From contig JAILOW010000196.1 in assembly GCA_024690635.1 (NCBI GenBank), forward strand, positions 7,331 through 71,330: a stretch of 64,000 nt of DNA, read 5' to 3'. This document shows positions 52,220 through 60,971 of the stretch, one piece after another. The DNA comes from Butyrivibrio sp. (GTDB lineage Bacteria > Bacillota_A > Clostridia > Lachnospirales > Lachnospiraceae). How positions within the stretch are numbered: the first letter of the stretch is position 1; each line of letters opens with the position of its first letter. Made by a program: the position numbers and the translations under genes. The notes under the pieces are model-generated. The model was not told the DNA's origin. It saw only the letters and a program-made list of their open reading frames with translations, and ran no database searches.

Positions 52220-53107
52220 ATGAATTCAAAGAAAACAACAACCTATGGCCGTTTTTTTACTGTTCCGGTCATACTCTCTTTGGCGGTGCTGCTGATCTTT
52301 ATCATCGGAATAGTATTTGCACCCCTGATATCCAAGATCGATCCCAATGCCATAGATCTTGCCAATCTGTTAAAAGATCCTTCTCCCGAGCATCTTCTTG
52401 GCACTGACAAAACAGGTCGTGACATCTTTACACGAATTCTATACGGTGGCAGGACATCACTTCTATCCGCCATCAGCATCGTCGGAATATCAATGCTGAT
52501 AGGAATTCCCATCGGCCTATTCTCAGGCTACTTCGGGGGAATGCTGGACAACATCCTCATGCGCATCTGCGATATCGTTGTTTCTTTTCCGGCGCTGCTT
52601 CTGGCATTTATCTTTGTGGCAGCCTTCGGAAGAGGCGTCACCAATGCCGTGCTCGCACTTGGAATCGTATATGTCCCGATGCTGGCAAAACTCACAAGAT
52701 CACTGATGCTTGTGGAAAAAAACAAAACCTACGTTGAGGCAGCTCACTCCATCGGTTATTCGGATCTTAAGATCATTTTTCTGGAGATCCTCCCTAACTG
52801 CCTTTCGGCAATCCTGGTAGAACTTACTCTTGATCTTGGCTACGCAATCCTTGATATGGCTTCCATGAGCTTCCTTGGACTTGGAGTACAGCCTCCGGTT
52901 TCCGACTGGGGTTACATGCTTGAAGAAAACAGGGCATTCCTGACGACCAAGCCGCTGATGGCCATTGCCCCCGGTATAGCCATCATTATCTTTGTAATAT
53001 CTCTGAACATCTTCACCGATGGCATCCAAACCTACCTGGATCCTGCAAGACGCAAGATGCCACCTATGAAGAAATTTAAGAAAAGGATGGGCATGAACGA
53101 TGACTGA
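52220..53107 (+). CDS. dppC: Dipeptide/oligopeptide ABC permease, DppC type
   Basis: A 295-residue permease with six predicted helices. The cytoplasmic N-terminus is followed by the first helix at about 14-36. HLLGTDKTGRDIFTRILYGGRTSLL and the coupling loop YVEAAHSIGYSDLKIIFLEILPNCLS are family hallmarks, as is SFLGLGVQPPVSDWGYML. It is ten bases after dppB and overlaps dppD by eight bases, so the two are translationally coupled. Confidence 0.93.
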   Translation: MNSKKTTTYGRFFTVPVILSLAVLLIFIIGIVFAPLISKIDPNAIDLANLLKDPSPEHLLGTDKTGRDIFTRILYGGRTSLLSAISIVGISMLIGIPIGLFSGYFGGMLDNILMRICDIVVSFPALLLAFIFVAAFGRGVTNAVLALGIVYVPMLAKLTRSLMLVEKNKTYVEAAHSIGYSDLKIIFLEILPNCLSAILVELTLDLGYAILDMASMSFLGLGVQPPVSDWGYMLEENRAFLTTKPLMAIAPGIAIIIFVISLNIFTDGIQTYLDPARRKMPPMKKFKKRMGMNDD

Positions 53108-54098
53108 TCAAAACATAGTATCCATTCGCGGTCTTAAAGTCGGACTCGCCAGTACTTCAGGTTACGTATATGCAGTCCGCAACATAAACCTTGATATCAA
53201 AAAAGGCGAGATCCTGGGACTTGTCGGAGAATCCGGTTGCGGAAAATCCATGACCGCAAAATCAATACTTCGTCTTCACGACGAGCAAAAAACCGAATAT
53301 CACGGTGAGATAGTCTACGAAAATACTAAAGATATTCTTAAGATGAACGATGACGAGCTTTCAAAGCTAAGAGGCGGAGAGATCTCTATGATATTTCAGG
53401 ATCCCATCACAACCCTGAACCCTTTGATGCCCATCGGAAAACAGATGATGGAAATGTTCCGTCTTCACAGCAAGCTGTCAAAGGAAGAAGCAAAAGCAAA
53501 GTGCCTTCACCTTCTGGAAGCGGTCGGCATCACTCCCGCAGAGGAACGTTTCAACAATTACTCATTCCAGATGTCCGGAGGTCAGCTTCAAAGGGTATCA
53601 ATTGCCATGAGCCTTGCCTGCGATCCGAAACTTCTCATCGCGGATGAGCCCACCACTGCACTTGATGTAACCATGCAGGCTCAGATACTGGAGTTGATAA
53701 AAAAGCTCCGGGAGGAATTCGGCACCAGCATTCTGGTGATCACCCACAACTTCGGAGTGGTTGCCGAGATATGCGACAGAGTCTCCGTTATGTATGCGGG
53801 ACAGATAGTGGAAAGCGGAAAGGTCAACGATATCTTTTTTGATCCCAGGCACCCCTACACCAAAGATCTTATAGGCAGCATCCCAAAGACCGGTTGTGCA
53901 GGCAAAAAACTGGTTACCATTCCCGGTGCACCGCCTCAGTTAAACAGACCGATAACAGGCTGTCCCTATGCTCCAAGATGTACTCAGGCAGAGGAAACCT
54001 GCCACACCTGGAAGCCAAAACTCACCGATGCATCGGATGATCACTGCTACCTTTGCTGGAAAAACGATGCAAATTCAAAAACCGGAGGTCAGATATGA
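53100..54098 (+). CDS. dppD: Peptide ABC transporter ATPase, DppD type
   Basis: A 332-residue ATPase. Walker A GESGCGKS, the Q-loop in ISMIFQDPITTLNP, the ABC signature MSGGQLQRVSIAMSL, Walker B LLIADEPTTALD and the switch histidine in LVITHNF are all intact. The C-terminal oligopeptide-type extension has GCPYAPRCTQAEETCH, a cysteine cluster that binds an iron-sulfur cluster in some homologues. It overlaps dppC by eight bases and dppF by four. Confidence 0.95.
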   Translation: MTDQNIVSIRGLKVGLASTSGYVYAVRNINLDIKKGEILGLVGESGCGKSMTAKSILRLHDEQKTEYHGEIVYENTKDILKMNDDELSKLRGGEISMIFQDPITTLNPLMPIGKQMMEMFRLHSKLSKEEAKAKCLHLLEAVGITPAEERFNNYSFQMSGGQLQRVSIAMSLACDPKLLIADEPTTALDVTMQAQILELIKKLREEFGTSILVITHNFGVVAEICDRVSVMYAGQIVESGKVNDIFFDPRHPYTKDLIGSIPKTGCAGKKLVTIPGAPPQLNRPITGCPYAPRCTQAEETCHTWKPKLTDASDDHCYLCWKNDANSKTGGQI

Positions 54099-55066
54099 GT
54101 GAAGCTTTGATACGAATAGAAAATGTCAAAAAAAGTTTTCCGGTCTCCGGTCATAAAGATCTGATGGTTAAAGCCGTAGACGATGTCTCTTTTGACATCA
54201 GACCCGGACAGATCATCGGAGTTGTCGGAGAATCCGGCTGCGGAAAATCAACACTTGGCAGATGCGTAATGCATCTTACAGGTATAAGCGACGGAAGCAT
54301 CTACTACAAAGATACGGAGCTTTCCAGGCTTAGCGAAAAACAGATGAAGGAATTCAGAAGTCACATGCAGATGATCTTCCAGAATCCTTTCTCTTCATTT
54401 AATTCAAGACACACCATAGGGCATGCTCTGATGAGCGTCACCAAAGAATACGGCATAAAAAAAGAAGAAGCGCTGGAAAGGATCAACAAACTGGTTCAGG
54501 AAATAGGACTTGATCCCGTGGTCCTCACAAGGCGTCCTTCGGAGCTCTCGGGAGGTCAGCTGCAAAGACTTGCCATCGCCAGAGCACTTATCGTCAATCC
54601 GGAATTTATCCTTGCAGACGAAGCAGTATCAGCTCTGGATGTTTCAGTTCAGGCTCAAATTCTGAACATGATAATGGATCTCAGAAAAAAATACGACCTC
54701 ACGATGATGTTCATCTCCCACGACCTCACGGTTGTAGAGCACATCAGCGATGAAGTAGTCGTTATGTACCTTGGAAAAGTAATGGAACGCGGCACAACCC
54801 GGGAGCTTTTCGGAAACACAATGCATCCTTACACCAAGGCTCTTCTTTCTGCAAAACCCAAAGAAAGGCCTGATGAGGTTAGCGACAGGATCATATTAAA
54901 AGGAGACGTTCCAAATGCCATTAACCTGCCTCCTCATTGTCGTTTCTGTACACGCTGCTCCGAATTCGAGCCCGGTCTTTGCGACACCAAAACTCCGGAA
55001 CTTGTCAATGTCGGCGGCAGACACTGGGTTGCCTGCCATAAGGCCGTACAAAATAAAGAATCATAA
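54095..55066 (+). CDS. dppF: Peptide ABC transporter ATPase, DppF type
   Basis: A 323-residue ATPase. Walker A GESGCGKSTLGR, Q-loop MIFQNPFSSFNSRHTIGHAL, signature LSGGQLQRLAIARAL, Walker B FILADEAVSALD and switch MFISHDL are intact. A cysteine-rich C-terminal extension (HCRFCTRCSEFEPGLC) matches that of DppD. The start at 54095, with GGAGG six bases upstream and ATGA overlapping the dppD stop, is preferred over one 14 codons earlier. It forms the heterodimeric motor with DppD. Confidence 0.95.
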   Translation: MSEALIRIENVKKSFPVSGHKDLMVKAVDDVSFDIRPGQIIGVVGESGCGKSTLGRCVMHLTGISDGSIYYKDTELSRLSEKQMKEFRSHMQMIFQNPFSSFNSRHTIGHALMSVTKEYGIKKEEALERINKLVQEIGLDPVVLTRRPSELSGGQLQRLAIARALIVNPEFILADEAVSALDVSVQAQILNMIMDLRKKYDLTMMFISHDLTVVEHISDEVVVMYLGKVMERGTTRELFGNTMHPYTKALLSAKPKERPDEVSDRIILKGDVPNAINLPPHCRFCTRCSEFEPGLCDTKTPELVNVGGRHWVACHKAVQNKES

Positions 55067-55081
55067 AGGAGGTTGAATTTT

Positions 55082-55972
55082 ATGGCAAAAATACAAGAAG
55101 GATTCTTTCCCTTCAGAGGTTATCGAACCTACTACCGCATAGTGGGCGAATCCGACCCCGGCAAGCTTCCGCTTCTTGCACTTCACGGAGGCCCGGGCTG
55201 TGGACATGATTATCTGGAATCTCTGGATGCTATTGCCGACAAATATCACCGTCAGGTCATCTACTACGACCAGTGCGGATGTGGCAAGTCCAGAATCCCC
55301 GATGGAAATGCAGATTTCTATACCTATGAAAGCTATATGGACGAGCTGGACACTCTCAGAAAAGAGCTGGGTCTTGAAAAAGTTCATCTCCTTGGCCAGT
55401 CCTGGGGCGGAATGCTGGAAATGCTCTATGTTACGAAACGGCCTTACTCATGGGTACAGAGTATGGTAGTTGCCTCCTCTCCTGCCAGCGCTGCTATCTG
55501 GCTCAAGGAAGCGAACCGTTTAAGATCTTACCTTCCTCAGGATATGCAGGATGCCCTCATTAAAGCAGATGAAGACGGCAACTATGACGATCCCGAAGTA
55601 GCCCGCGCAAGCGCAGAGTATTATCGCCGCCATGTATGCAAACTTGATCCTTATCCTGACTTTGTTGCCAGAAGCTTTGACCAGATGGGAGAAGACTACA
55701 TGGTAATGCAGGGCGCCAGTGAATTTGTTATCACCGGCAAAATGAAAGATTATGACGTCACAGAAGGCCTGAAGGGAGTTAAACTTCCCACTCTTGTGAC
55801 CTCCGGACAGCTTGATGAAGCAACACCCCTCATCGCAAAACAGGTAACAGACCTTATCCCCGGTGCACGCTGGGTAATGTTTGAAGGTGGTACACACCTT
55901 TGTCATGTTGAGTATCCGGAGCTTTTCAATGAAACCATTGAACTGTTCATGGAAGAACATGACAAGGTTTAA
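55082..55972 (+). CDS. pip: Proline iminopeptidase-type alpha/beta hydrolase
   Basis: A 296-residue cytoplasmic alpha/beta hydrolase of the prolyl aminopeptidase family (S33). The oxyanion region is LHGGPGCGHDYL, DQCGCGKS follows, the nucleophile is in HLLGQSWGGML, and the Asp and His are in SGQLDEATP and EGGTHLCHVEYPE. These enzymes remove N-terminal proline from peptides. Its place between the peptide ATPase and the binding protein suggests that it digests what the importer brings in. AAAGGAGG precedes the ATG at 55082. A TTG three codons earlier is too close to that site. Confidence 0.88.
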   Translation: MAKIQEGFFPFRGYRTYYRIVGESDPGKLPLLALHGGPGCGHDYLESLDAIADKYHRQVIYYDQCGCGKSRIPDGNADFYTYESYMDELDTLRKELGLEKVHLLGQSWGGMLEMLYVTKRPYSWVQSMVVASSPASAAIWLKEANRLRSYLPQDMQDALIKADEDGNYDDPEVARASAEYYRRHVCKLDPYPDFVARSFDQMGEDYMVMQGASEFVITGKMKDYDVTEGLKGVKLPTLVTSGQLDEATPLIAKQVTDLIPGARWVMFEGGTHLCHVEYPELFNETIELFMEEHDKV

Positions 55973-56001
55973 TAAAAATATATATCAGGAGGAGTTTTAT
56001 T

Positions 56002-57657
56002 ATGAAGAATCAGAACAAGATGTTTAGAAGAATTTTCGGCGCGGTATTTGCCGCAATGATCACCGTAAGCGGCTGTGGTTCCACACCTGCTCCCGCCACG
56101 GATGTCCCTGCTGCGGCCGGGGAGTCTGCAGCAACCGCTGCCACCACTTCCGATGGAGCTGCCGATACACTTACCTGGATACTTACATCCGATATCAATT
56201 CCATGGATCCCACACAGGCTTACGATGATGTTACCAACATGGTTGTAAATCAGGTAACAGAGGGAATCCTTAATTTCGACAGCGAGAACAAGCTTGTTAC
56301 AAACATCGCAAAGAGCTGGGAATGCGTAGATCCCACAACTTATGTATATGAGATCCGCGATGATGTTACTTTCTCTGATGGAAGCCCCCTTACAATGGAC
56401 GACGTTCTCTTTTCAATCGAGCGTAACCGCGATCCTCAGGTAGCATCTTTGGTAGGATGGATGTACGACTCCGTTGACACCATCGAGCAGACAGGTGACT
56501 GGGAGCTCACAGTAAAGCTTGCGGAGCCCGATGCAACCTGGCAGTACGCTTTTGCAACAACAGCCGGACACATCATTGAAAAAGCAGCATTTGAAAGTGA
56601 CGGATCCATAGTAGGAACAGGCGCCTACAAGCTTGATACCTGGAATTCAGGAAGCCAGATCATCCTTACAAGAAACGAAAACTTTACCACAAGTTCAGAT
56701 CCCATATTCTACAACAAGATTGTTTATAACGTTATCACAGAGGACACCACCAGGGTTGAAGCTCTTACAACAGGTCAGGCAGACTTTTCTCTTAATCCCC
56801 CTCTTGATATGATCCCTCAGCTTGAGGAGTCACCTAACGTTGTTGTAAACATGTTTGATACCTTCGGTATCGACTTCCTGGCGTTCAACACCGCCAAGGC
56901 TCCCTTTGATGATGTATATGTTCGTATGGCTGTTGCTTCTGCCATCGATATCGACTCAATCTATGACAGCCTTCTTTCAACCACATGCACAAAGTCAACA
57001 CAGCTTCCCTTCAGCCCTGTTCTTTATCCTTCAGTAGGTTCTTCCTCTGATTGGGAGGCTTATGCAAGCAACTACAGAAGATACAACTATGATATAGAAA
57101 AGGCAAAAGAGTACCTGTCACAGTCAGCTTATCCCGACGGATTCAGCTGCAAACTTGCTGTAAACTCATCTTCTCTTAAGAACTCCGAAGCACTTTACAT
57201 TCAGGCTGCTCTTGCAGAACTCGGAATCACTGTTGAGATAGAAAAGATGACAGATGTAGATAACTACAACATCCAGTTCGGTTCAACATGGGACAGCGCA
57301 AACAACTGCCGTGATTTCGATATGGGATTCTTTACATGGTATGCCGATTACCCTGACATCTCCGGTAACCTTGTGCCTCTGTTCTTAAGTGACAACGCCG
57401 AGGTTGGCGGATCCAACACTTCTGCTTATTCAAATCCCGAAGTTGATTCACTCCTCAAAGAGCAGCTTACAAAGACTGATCCTGCCGAACGTGCAAAACT
57501 CATGATGGAAGCACTTGATAAGATCGGCGAGGATGTTCCCATGGTTCTCATGGATTATCCCAAGCAGGGAGCACTTGAGAGCACATCTCTCAATAACTTC
57601 AAGGTTAATGCTTCTTATGTATGGAACATTTATGTACGCGAAATGACAAGGGAATGA
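56002..57657 (+). CDS. dppA: Peptide-binding lipoprotein (SBP family 5)
   Basis: A 551-residue lipoprotein. The signal ends in MITVSGC, followed by an Ala/Thr/Pro-rich linker to about residue 50. The family 5 pattern is clear: LTWILTSDINSMDPTQAYDDVTNMVVNQVTEGIL, KSWECVDPTTYVYEIRDDVTFSDGSPLTMDDVLFSIER, VGTGAYKLDTWNSGSQIILTRNENF and DDVYVRMAVASAID. It binds oligopeptides or dipeptides outside the cell and delivers them to DppBCDF. It is the last gene of the operon, with GGAGG before the ATG, and is followed by a strong terminator. Confidence 0.93.
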   Translation: MKNQNKMFRRIFGAVFAAMITVSGCGSTPAPATDVPAAAGESAATAATTSDGAADTLTWILTSDINSMDPTQAYDDVTNMVVNQVTEGILNFDSENKLVTNIAKSWECVDPTTYVYEIRDDVTFSDGSPLTMDDVLFSIERNRDPQVASLVGWMYDSVDTIEQTGDWELTVKLAEPDATWQYAFATTAGHIIEKAAFESDGSIVGTGAYKLDTWNSGSQIILTRNENFTTSSDPIFYNKIVYNVITEDTTRVEALTTGQADFSLNPPLDMIPQLEESPNVVVNMFDTFGIDFLAFNTAKAPFDDVYVRMAVASAIDIDSIYDSLLSTTCTKSTQLPFSPVLYPSVGSSSDWEAYASNYRRYNYDIEKAKEYLSQSAYPDGFSCKLAVNSSSLKNSEALYIQAALAELGITVEIEKMTDVDNYNIQFGSTWDSANNCRDFDMGFFTWYADYPDISGNLVPLFLSDNAEVGGSNTSAYSNPEVDSLLKEQLTKTDPAERAKLMMEALDKIGEDVPMVLMDYPKQGALESTSLNNFKVNASYVWNIYVREMTRE

Positions 57658-57667
57658 TCTTTTATAC

Positions 57668-57703
57668 AAAGAAAGCTCAGAGCAAATGCTCTGAGCTTTC
57701 TTT
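57668..57703. terminator. Bidirectional terminator between dppA and pflA
   Basis: A perfect 16-bp stem, AAAGAAAGCTCAGAGC and its complement, with loop AAAT and T/A-rich ends on both strands. It serves the two convergent genes. Confidence 0.9.
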
Positions 57704-57704
57704 A

Positions 57705-58439
57705 TTATTCACTTATCCCGTTCAGGATACGATTTGCATTATCAACTCTTTCTTTTGACGGAGACTCAACCCCTTCAAGCTGATAGGGTATCCCCAGCTC
57801 TTCAAATTTATGCTGTCCCATTGAATGATAGGGTAGCACTTCTATCTTTTCTACATTAGAAAGTTTCTCAATAAAGGCTCTGGTCCTGTGAAGATACTCA
57901 TCCACATCGGTAATGCCGGGTACCAGCACGTGGCGGATCCAGATGGGCTTTCCGATTTCCGACAGATATTCAAGGCATTCCAAAACGTTGTCGTTGGGAA
58001 GTCCCGTGAGCTTTATATGCTCCTGCCTGTCGATATGCTTGATATCCACAAGCAAAAGATCCGTATACTCCATGAGCTCTTTAAATTTGGAGAAAAAAGG
58101 CTCCTCTTTTGTAAAAGGCTGAACCGCTGTATCTATACAGGTGTTGATGCCTCTTTCCTTGGCCTTTTTAAAGAGGTCCAAAAGAAAATCTATCTGCAAA
58201 AGGGGCTCTCCGCCACTGACAGTGATGCCGCCTTCCTTTCCCCAGTAGGATCTGTATCTCTCGGCAAAATCAAGGATCTCATCCGCTGTCCTCATATCAT
58301 TGGAGGAAGGATCCCAGGTGTCAACGTTATGGCAGTATCTGCATCTGAAGTTGCACCCTTTCAAAAACACTATGAATCTGACTCCCGGTCCGTCAACGGA
58401 TCCGAAAGTTTCAATTGAATGAATGGCTCCCTGAAGCAT
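57705..58439 (-). CDS. pflA: Pyruvate formate-lyase activating enzyme
   Basis: A 244-residue radical SAM enzyme that installs the glycyl radical on PflB using S-adenosylmethionine and a [4Fe-4S] cluster. The cluster motif is CNFRCRYCHN (C29, C33, C36), preceded by HSIETFGSVDGPGVRFIVF. GITVSGGEPLLQIDF binds SAM, and PIWIRHVLVPGITD lies near the C-terminus. It is 34 bases downstream of the Crp/Fnr regulator gene and probably co-transcribed with it. Its target gene pflB is not adjacent, which is unusual in related genomes. Confidence 0.97.
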   Translation of the reverse strand: MLQGAIHSIETFGSVDGPGVRFIVFLKGCNFRCRYCHNVDTWDPSSNDMRTADEILDFAERYRSYWGKEGGITVSGGEPLLQIDFLLDLFKKAKERGINTCIDTAVQPFTKEEPFFSKFKELMEYTDLLLVDIKHIDRQEHIKLTGLPNDNVLECLEYLSEIGKPIWIRHVLVPGITDVDEYLHRTRAFIEKLSNVEKIEVLPYHSMGQHKFEELGIPYQLEGVESPSKERVDNANRILNGISE

Positions 58440-58473
58440 TCCCGATACTACTCCCTACTAAATTAAAAACAAA

Positions 58474-59223
58474 TCACTGTGATACATAGATGTCCCTTAA
58501 GGCATCTCTGTCCAGGACTCTGATCCTGGCATGTCCGAGCCTTTCAATAAGGCCGTTTTTTTCCATCTCTCTGAGCTTTCTGCTGACAGTCTCGGTTCGA
58601 AGACTGACGCTGGCTGCTATGTCGTCGAGCTTTAGCACTATGTCATCTTCTACGCTTCTGTCCACTCTGTACATCAAAAATCCCGCAAGTCTTGCCATGG
58701 GATCTTTTGTGGAAAGAAGCATGTTTCTTTCATTGGCGTCATGAAGCTTTTTACTGAGAAGAATAATGGTATTCATGGCTGCTGTGGGGTCATCCACAAC
58801 CTTTATGAAATCATCCCTGTGGATCCTGCAGATGGATGCATTAGTCAGGCACACCGCAGAATAGGGGTAAATACTGCCATCCAGAAACATTCCTTCCCAG
58901 ATGATATCGTGGTCTGCCAGAATGGTTATGATCTGCTCTCGTCCAAGGGAATCGTATCTGCAGAGCTTTACTCTTCCCTTCCTTATGATACAGATGGAAT
59001 CTACGGTTTCCCCTTCTCTGAAAAGATAGCTGTTCTTTTTCATATTCTCATGAAGGGAGTGCTCCATAAGGCTTACCTGAACATTTACAGGAAGTCCTTC
59101 CATAAGGGGCACGCTCTTGGTACAAAAGCCGCCGCATTCCTCACATATGTTAAGACCGGAGATCCCTCTGATGAGCTCTTCTGTATTCTTTTTATCCTTG
59201 TAAATCCCGTGATCAGCGGTCAT
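58474..59223 (-). CDS. Crp/Fnr-family regulator with N-terminal cysteine cluster
   Basis: A 249-residue regulator. Residues 22-36 contain C27, C30 and C34 (ICEECGGFC), a spacing that could ligate a redox-sensitive Fe-S cluster. A cyclic-nucleotide-binding-type barrel covers about 45-150 (SYLFREGETVDSICIIRKGRVKLCRYDSLGREQIITIL). The winged helix-turn-helix covers about 190-245 (LKLDDIAASVSLRTETVSRKLREMEKNGLIERLGHARIRVLD). Its position before pflA and the FNR box at pflB suggest anaerobic control of pyruvate formate-lyase. The sensory role is an inference. GAGGA precedes the ATG. Confidence 0.88.
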   Translation of the reverse strand: MTADHGIYKDKKNTEELIRGISGLNICEECGGFCTKSVPLMEGLPVNVQVSLMEHSLHENMKKNSYLFREGETVDSICIIRKGRVKLCRYDSLGREQIITILADHDIIWEGMFLDGSIYPYSAVCLTNASICRIHRDDFIKVVDDPTAAMNTIILLSKKLHDANERNMLLSTKDPMARLAGFLMYRVDRSVEDDIVLKLDDIAASVSLRTETVSRKLREMEKNGLIERLGHARIRVLDRDALRDIYVSQ

Positions 59224-59236
59224 AAATCATCCTCAA

Positions 59237-59797
59237 TCAGCTGTTGGTCCAGCAGTAACAGTAAGCCTGTGTTCTTACTGCAAAAGGCTCTGTCTCCAGA
59301 AGCTTTCTGACTTCTTCTTTTGTATACCAGCCTGCGCTTATCTCTTCCTGCGTGGAAGTGCTCTCGGAAAAGGTTCCGTCTGCGATGCCTTCGCAGCAGG
59401 CATTTCTCTCATTGGAAAATCCAATGGCGCTGTAGCAGGTTCCCCACCATCTTTTTACCTCAATAAGGTCAAGTCCCGTCTCTTCTTTAAGCTCTCTCTT
59501 TGCCGCCTCTTCGGGAGTCTCGCCCTCGTCTATAAGTCCTGCGGGGAAGTTGTAAACAAACCTTCCGGTTGCCATTCTGAACTCTCTGTTTAAAAGGATC
59601 TTTTCCCCGGTTCTGTCATGAAGGATCATGGCTACCGCATCCTCTTTGGGATTGTGAAGGTCCTCAAGTGTCTTAAGATCAGGGTTTCTGCTGATCATCT
59701 CATAGACTTTTTCCTGATCGTCGGAAGTTCTGTAATGGATGTCATATCTTGTTATGAAATGTCCCTGTTCTTTTTTCTCCAAATATTCAAATTTCAT
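59237..59797 (-). CDS. Nudix hydrolase
   Basis: A 186-residue protein with a complete Nudix box, [25 protein letters not shown] (spacing GX5EX7REUXEEXGU), at about 100-123. The fold resembles ADP-ribose pyrophosphatases, so it may hydrolyse a nucleoside diphosphate linked to a sugar or similar group. The ATG at 59797 shares its A with the stop codon of the preceding gene (TAATG), and GGAG lies seven bases before it. The open frame upstream is only a shadow of that gene. Confidence 0.88.
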   Translation of the reverse strand: MKFEYLEKKEQGHFITRYDIHYRTSDDQEKVYEMISRNPDLKTLEDLHNPKEDAVAMILHDRTGEKILLNREFRMATGRFVYNFPAGLIDEGETPEEAAKRELKEETGLDLIEVKRWWGTCYSAIGFSNERNACCEGIADGTFSESTSTQEEISAGWYTKEEVRKLLETEPFAVRTQAYCYCWTNS

Positions 59798-60951
59798 TAG
59801 ATCGCTCCGTAAACTATCTGTTTCATGCCGCGGATAAAGCTGTAATCGCAGCCGCCCTGGATCTGCTGCATATAGATAAAGATCAGCTCCTCCTGGGGGT
59901 CTACAAAGAAGTAGGTTCCGCCGCTTCCGTCCCATCCGTACTCGCCGATGCTGCCGTTTAAGCAGGCCGTGGCGGGATCTGTGAGGATCCTGAAATAATT
60001 GCCGTAGTTAAATCCGATACATGCCTCAAAGTCCAGTGTCTCATGCTGCGCAGGTGTAAGATGCGGAGTCGTCATAAACTCATGGGTTTTGCGGCCTATA
60101 AGCTCTTTTCCGTGATATGAACCCTTGTTTAAAAGCATCTGTGCAAAGTGCGCATAGTCATTGACTGTGGAATAAAGTCCGCCGCCGCCCTTTTCAAACC
60201 AGGGCTCTCCCGTAGGATTTTCCATTTCCATCCTTCGCTTTACATCGTCCTCGGCACGGACTACTTTGCCGCTCTTATCTCTTCTGAAAAGAACAGCCTG
60301 TCTGAACTCTTTTCCCTCACCGATCCTGAAATCAGTATCTTCCATATTGAGGGGAGTAAAGATCTCTTTCTTTAAGAAATCGGAATACTTCATTCCGGTT
60401 ATGACTTCTATAACGCCGCCCATGATCTCGGCGCTCATTCCGTATCTGAAGGCTTCTCCGGGTTCAAAGGCAAGTCCTGCCTCTGCAAGCTTGTTGCAGA
60501 CATCCACATTGGTCTTTAAGATGCCGGATTCTCTCTGGGCTCTGGCCTCTTTGTAGACCTTGGTCATGGACCTTTCAGCCTCTCCGAACTCTCCGGAATA
60601 TACGATGCCTGAAGTCATGTTCAGCAGGTCTTTTATCAAAATGGGCTTGCGGGCCTTGTGAATGCCCTCGGGTGTAACCACCTTGCACTCCCCAAAAGCG
60701 GGAAGATAGTCGCTTACCCTGCTCATAAGATCAAGCTCGCCCTTCTCATAGAGCATCATTGCCGCTACTGCAGTAATGGGCTTGGTCATGCTGAATATCT
60801 TGTAAATACTGTCAATCCTGTCGGGCTCGTATGTATTTTCGTAAACTCTTTTTCCTTTGTGCTCAACCACGATGGTGGCACCCTGGAGCTTTCCTTCCTC
60901 ACGCTGTTTCTCTATAAGGGTATCGAGCCTTCCCAGTTTTCTGGCGTTCAT
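59797..60951 (-). CDS. Class C beta-lactamase-like serine hydrolase
   Basis: A 384-residue serine hydrolase. The SxxK motif is SMTK (about residues 54-57), preceded by YKIF. The tyrosine motif lies in [11 protein letters not shown], and a triad-like [10 protein letters not shown] is near the C-terminus. There is no signal peptide. Proteins of this type act as esterases or D-amino-acid peptidases more often than as true beta-lactamases, so no resistance role is claimed. GAGGA precedes the ATG. It is coupled to the Nudix gene. Confidence 0.85.
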   Translation of the reverse strand: MNARKLGRLDTLIEKQREEGKLQGATIVVEHKGKRVYENTYEPDRIDSIYKIFSMTKPITAVAAMMLYEKGELDLMSRVSDYLPAFGECKVVTPEGIHKARKPILIKDLLNMTSGIVYSGEFGEAERSMTKVYKEARAQRESGILKTNVDVCNKLAEAGLAFEPGEAFRYGMSAEIMGGVIEVITGMKYSDFLKKEIFTPLNMEDTDFRIGEGKEFRQAVLFRRDKSGKVVRAEDDVKRRMEMENPTGEPWFEKGGGGLYSTVNDYAHFAQMLLNKGSYHGKELIGRKTHEFMTTPHLTPAQHETLDFEACIGFNYGNYFRILTDPATACLNGSIGEYGWDGSGGTYFFVDPQEELIFIYMQQIQGGCDYSFIRGMKQIVYGAI

Positions 60952-60971
60952 ATTTAGTCCTCAAACAATCT

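Noticed and set aside
59797..60951. Antibiotic-resistance beta-lactamase
   Set aside because: SxxK and tyrosine motifs place it in the class C-like serine hydrolase superfamily, but there is no signal peptide and most members are esterases or peptidases.
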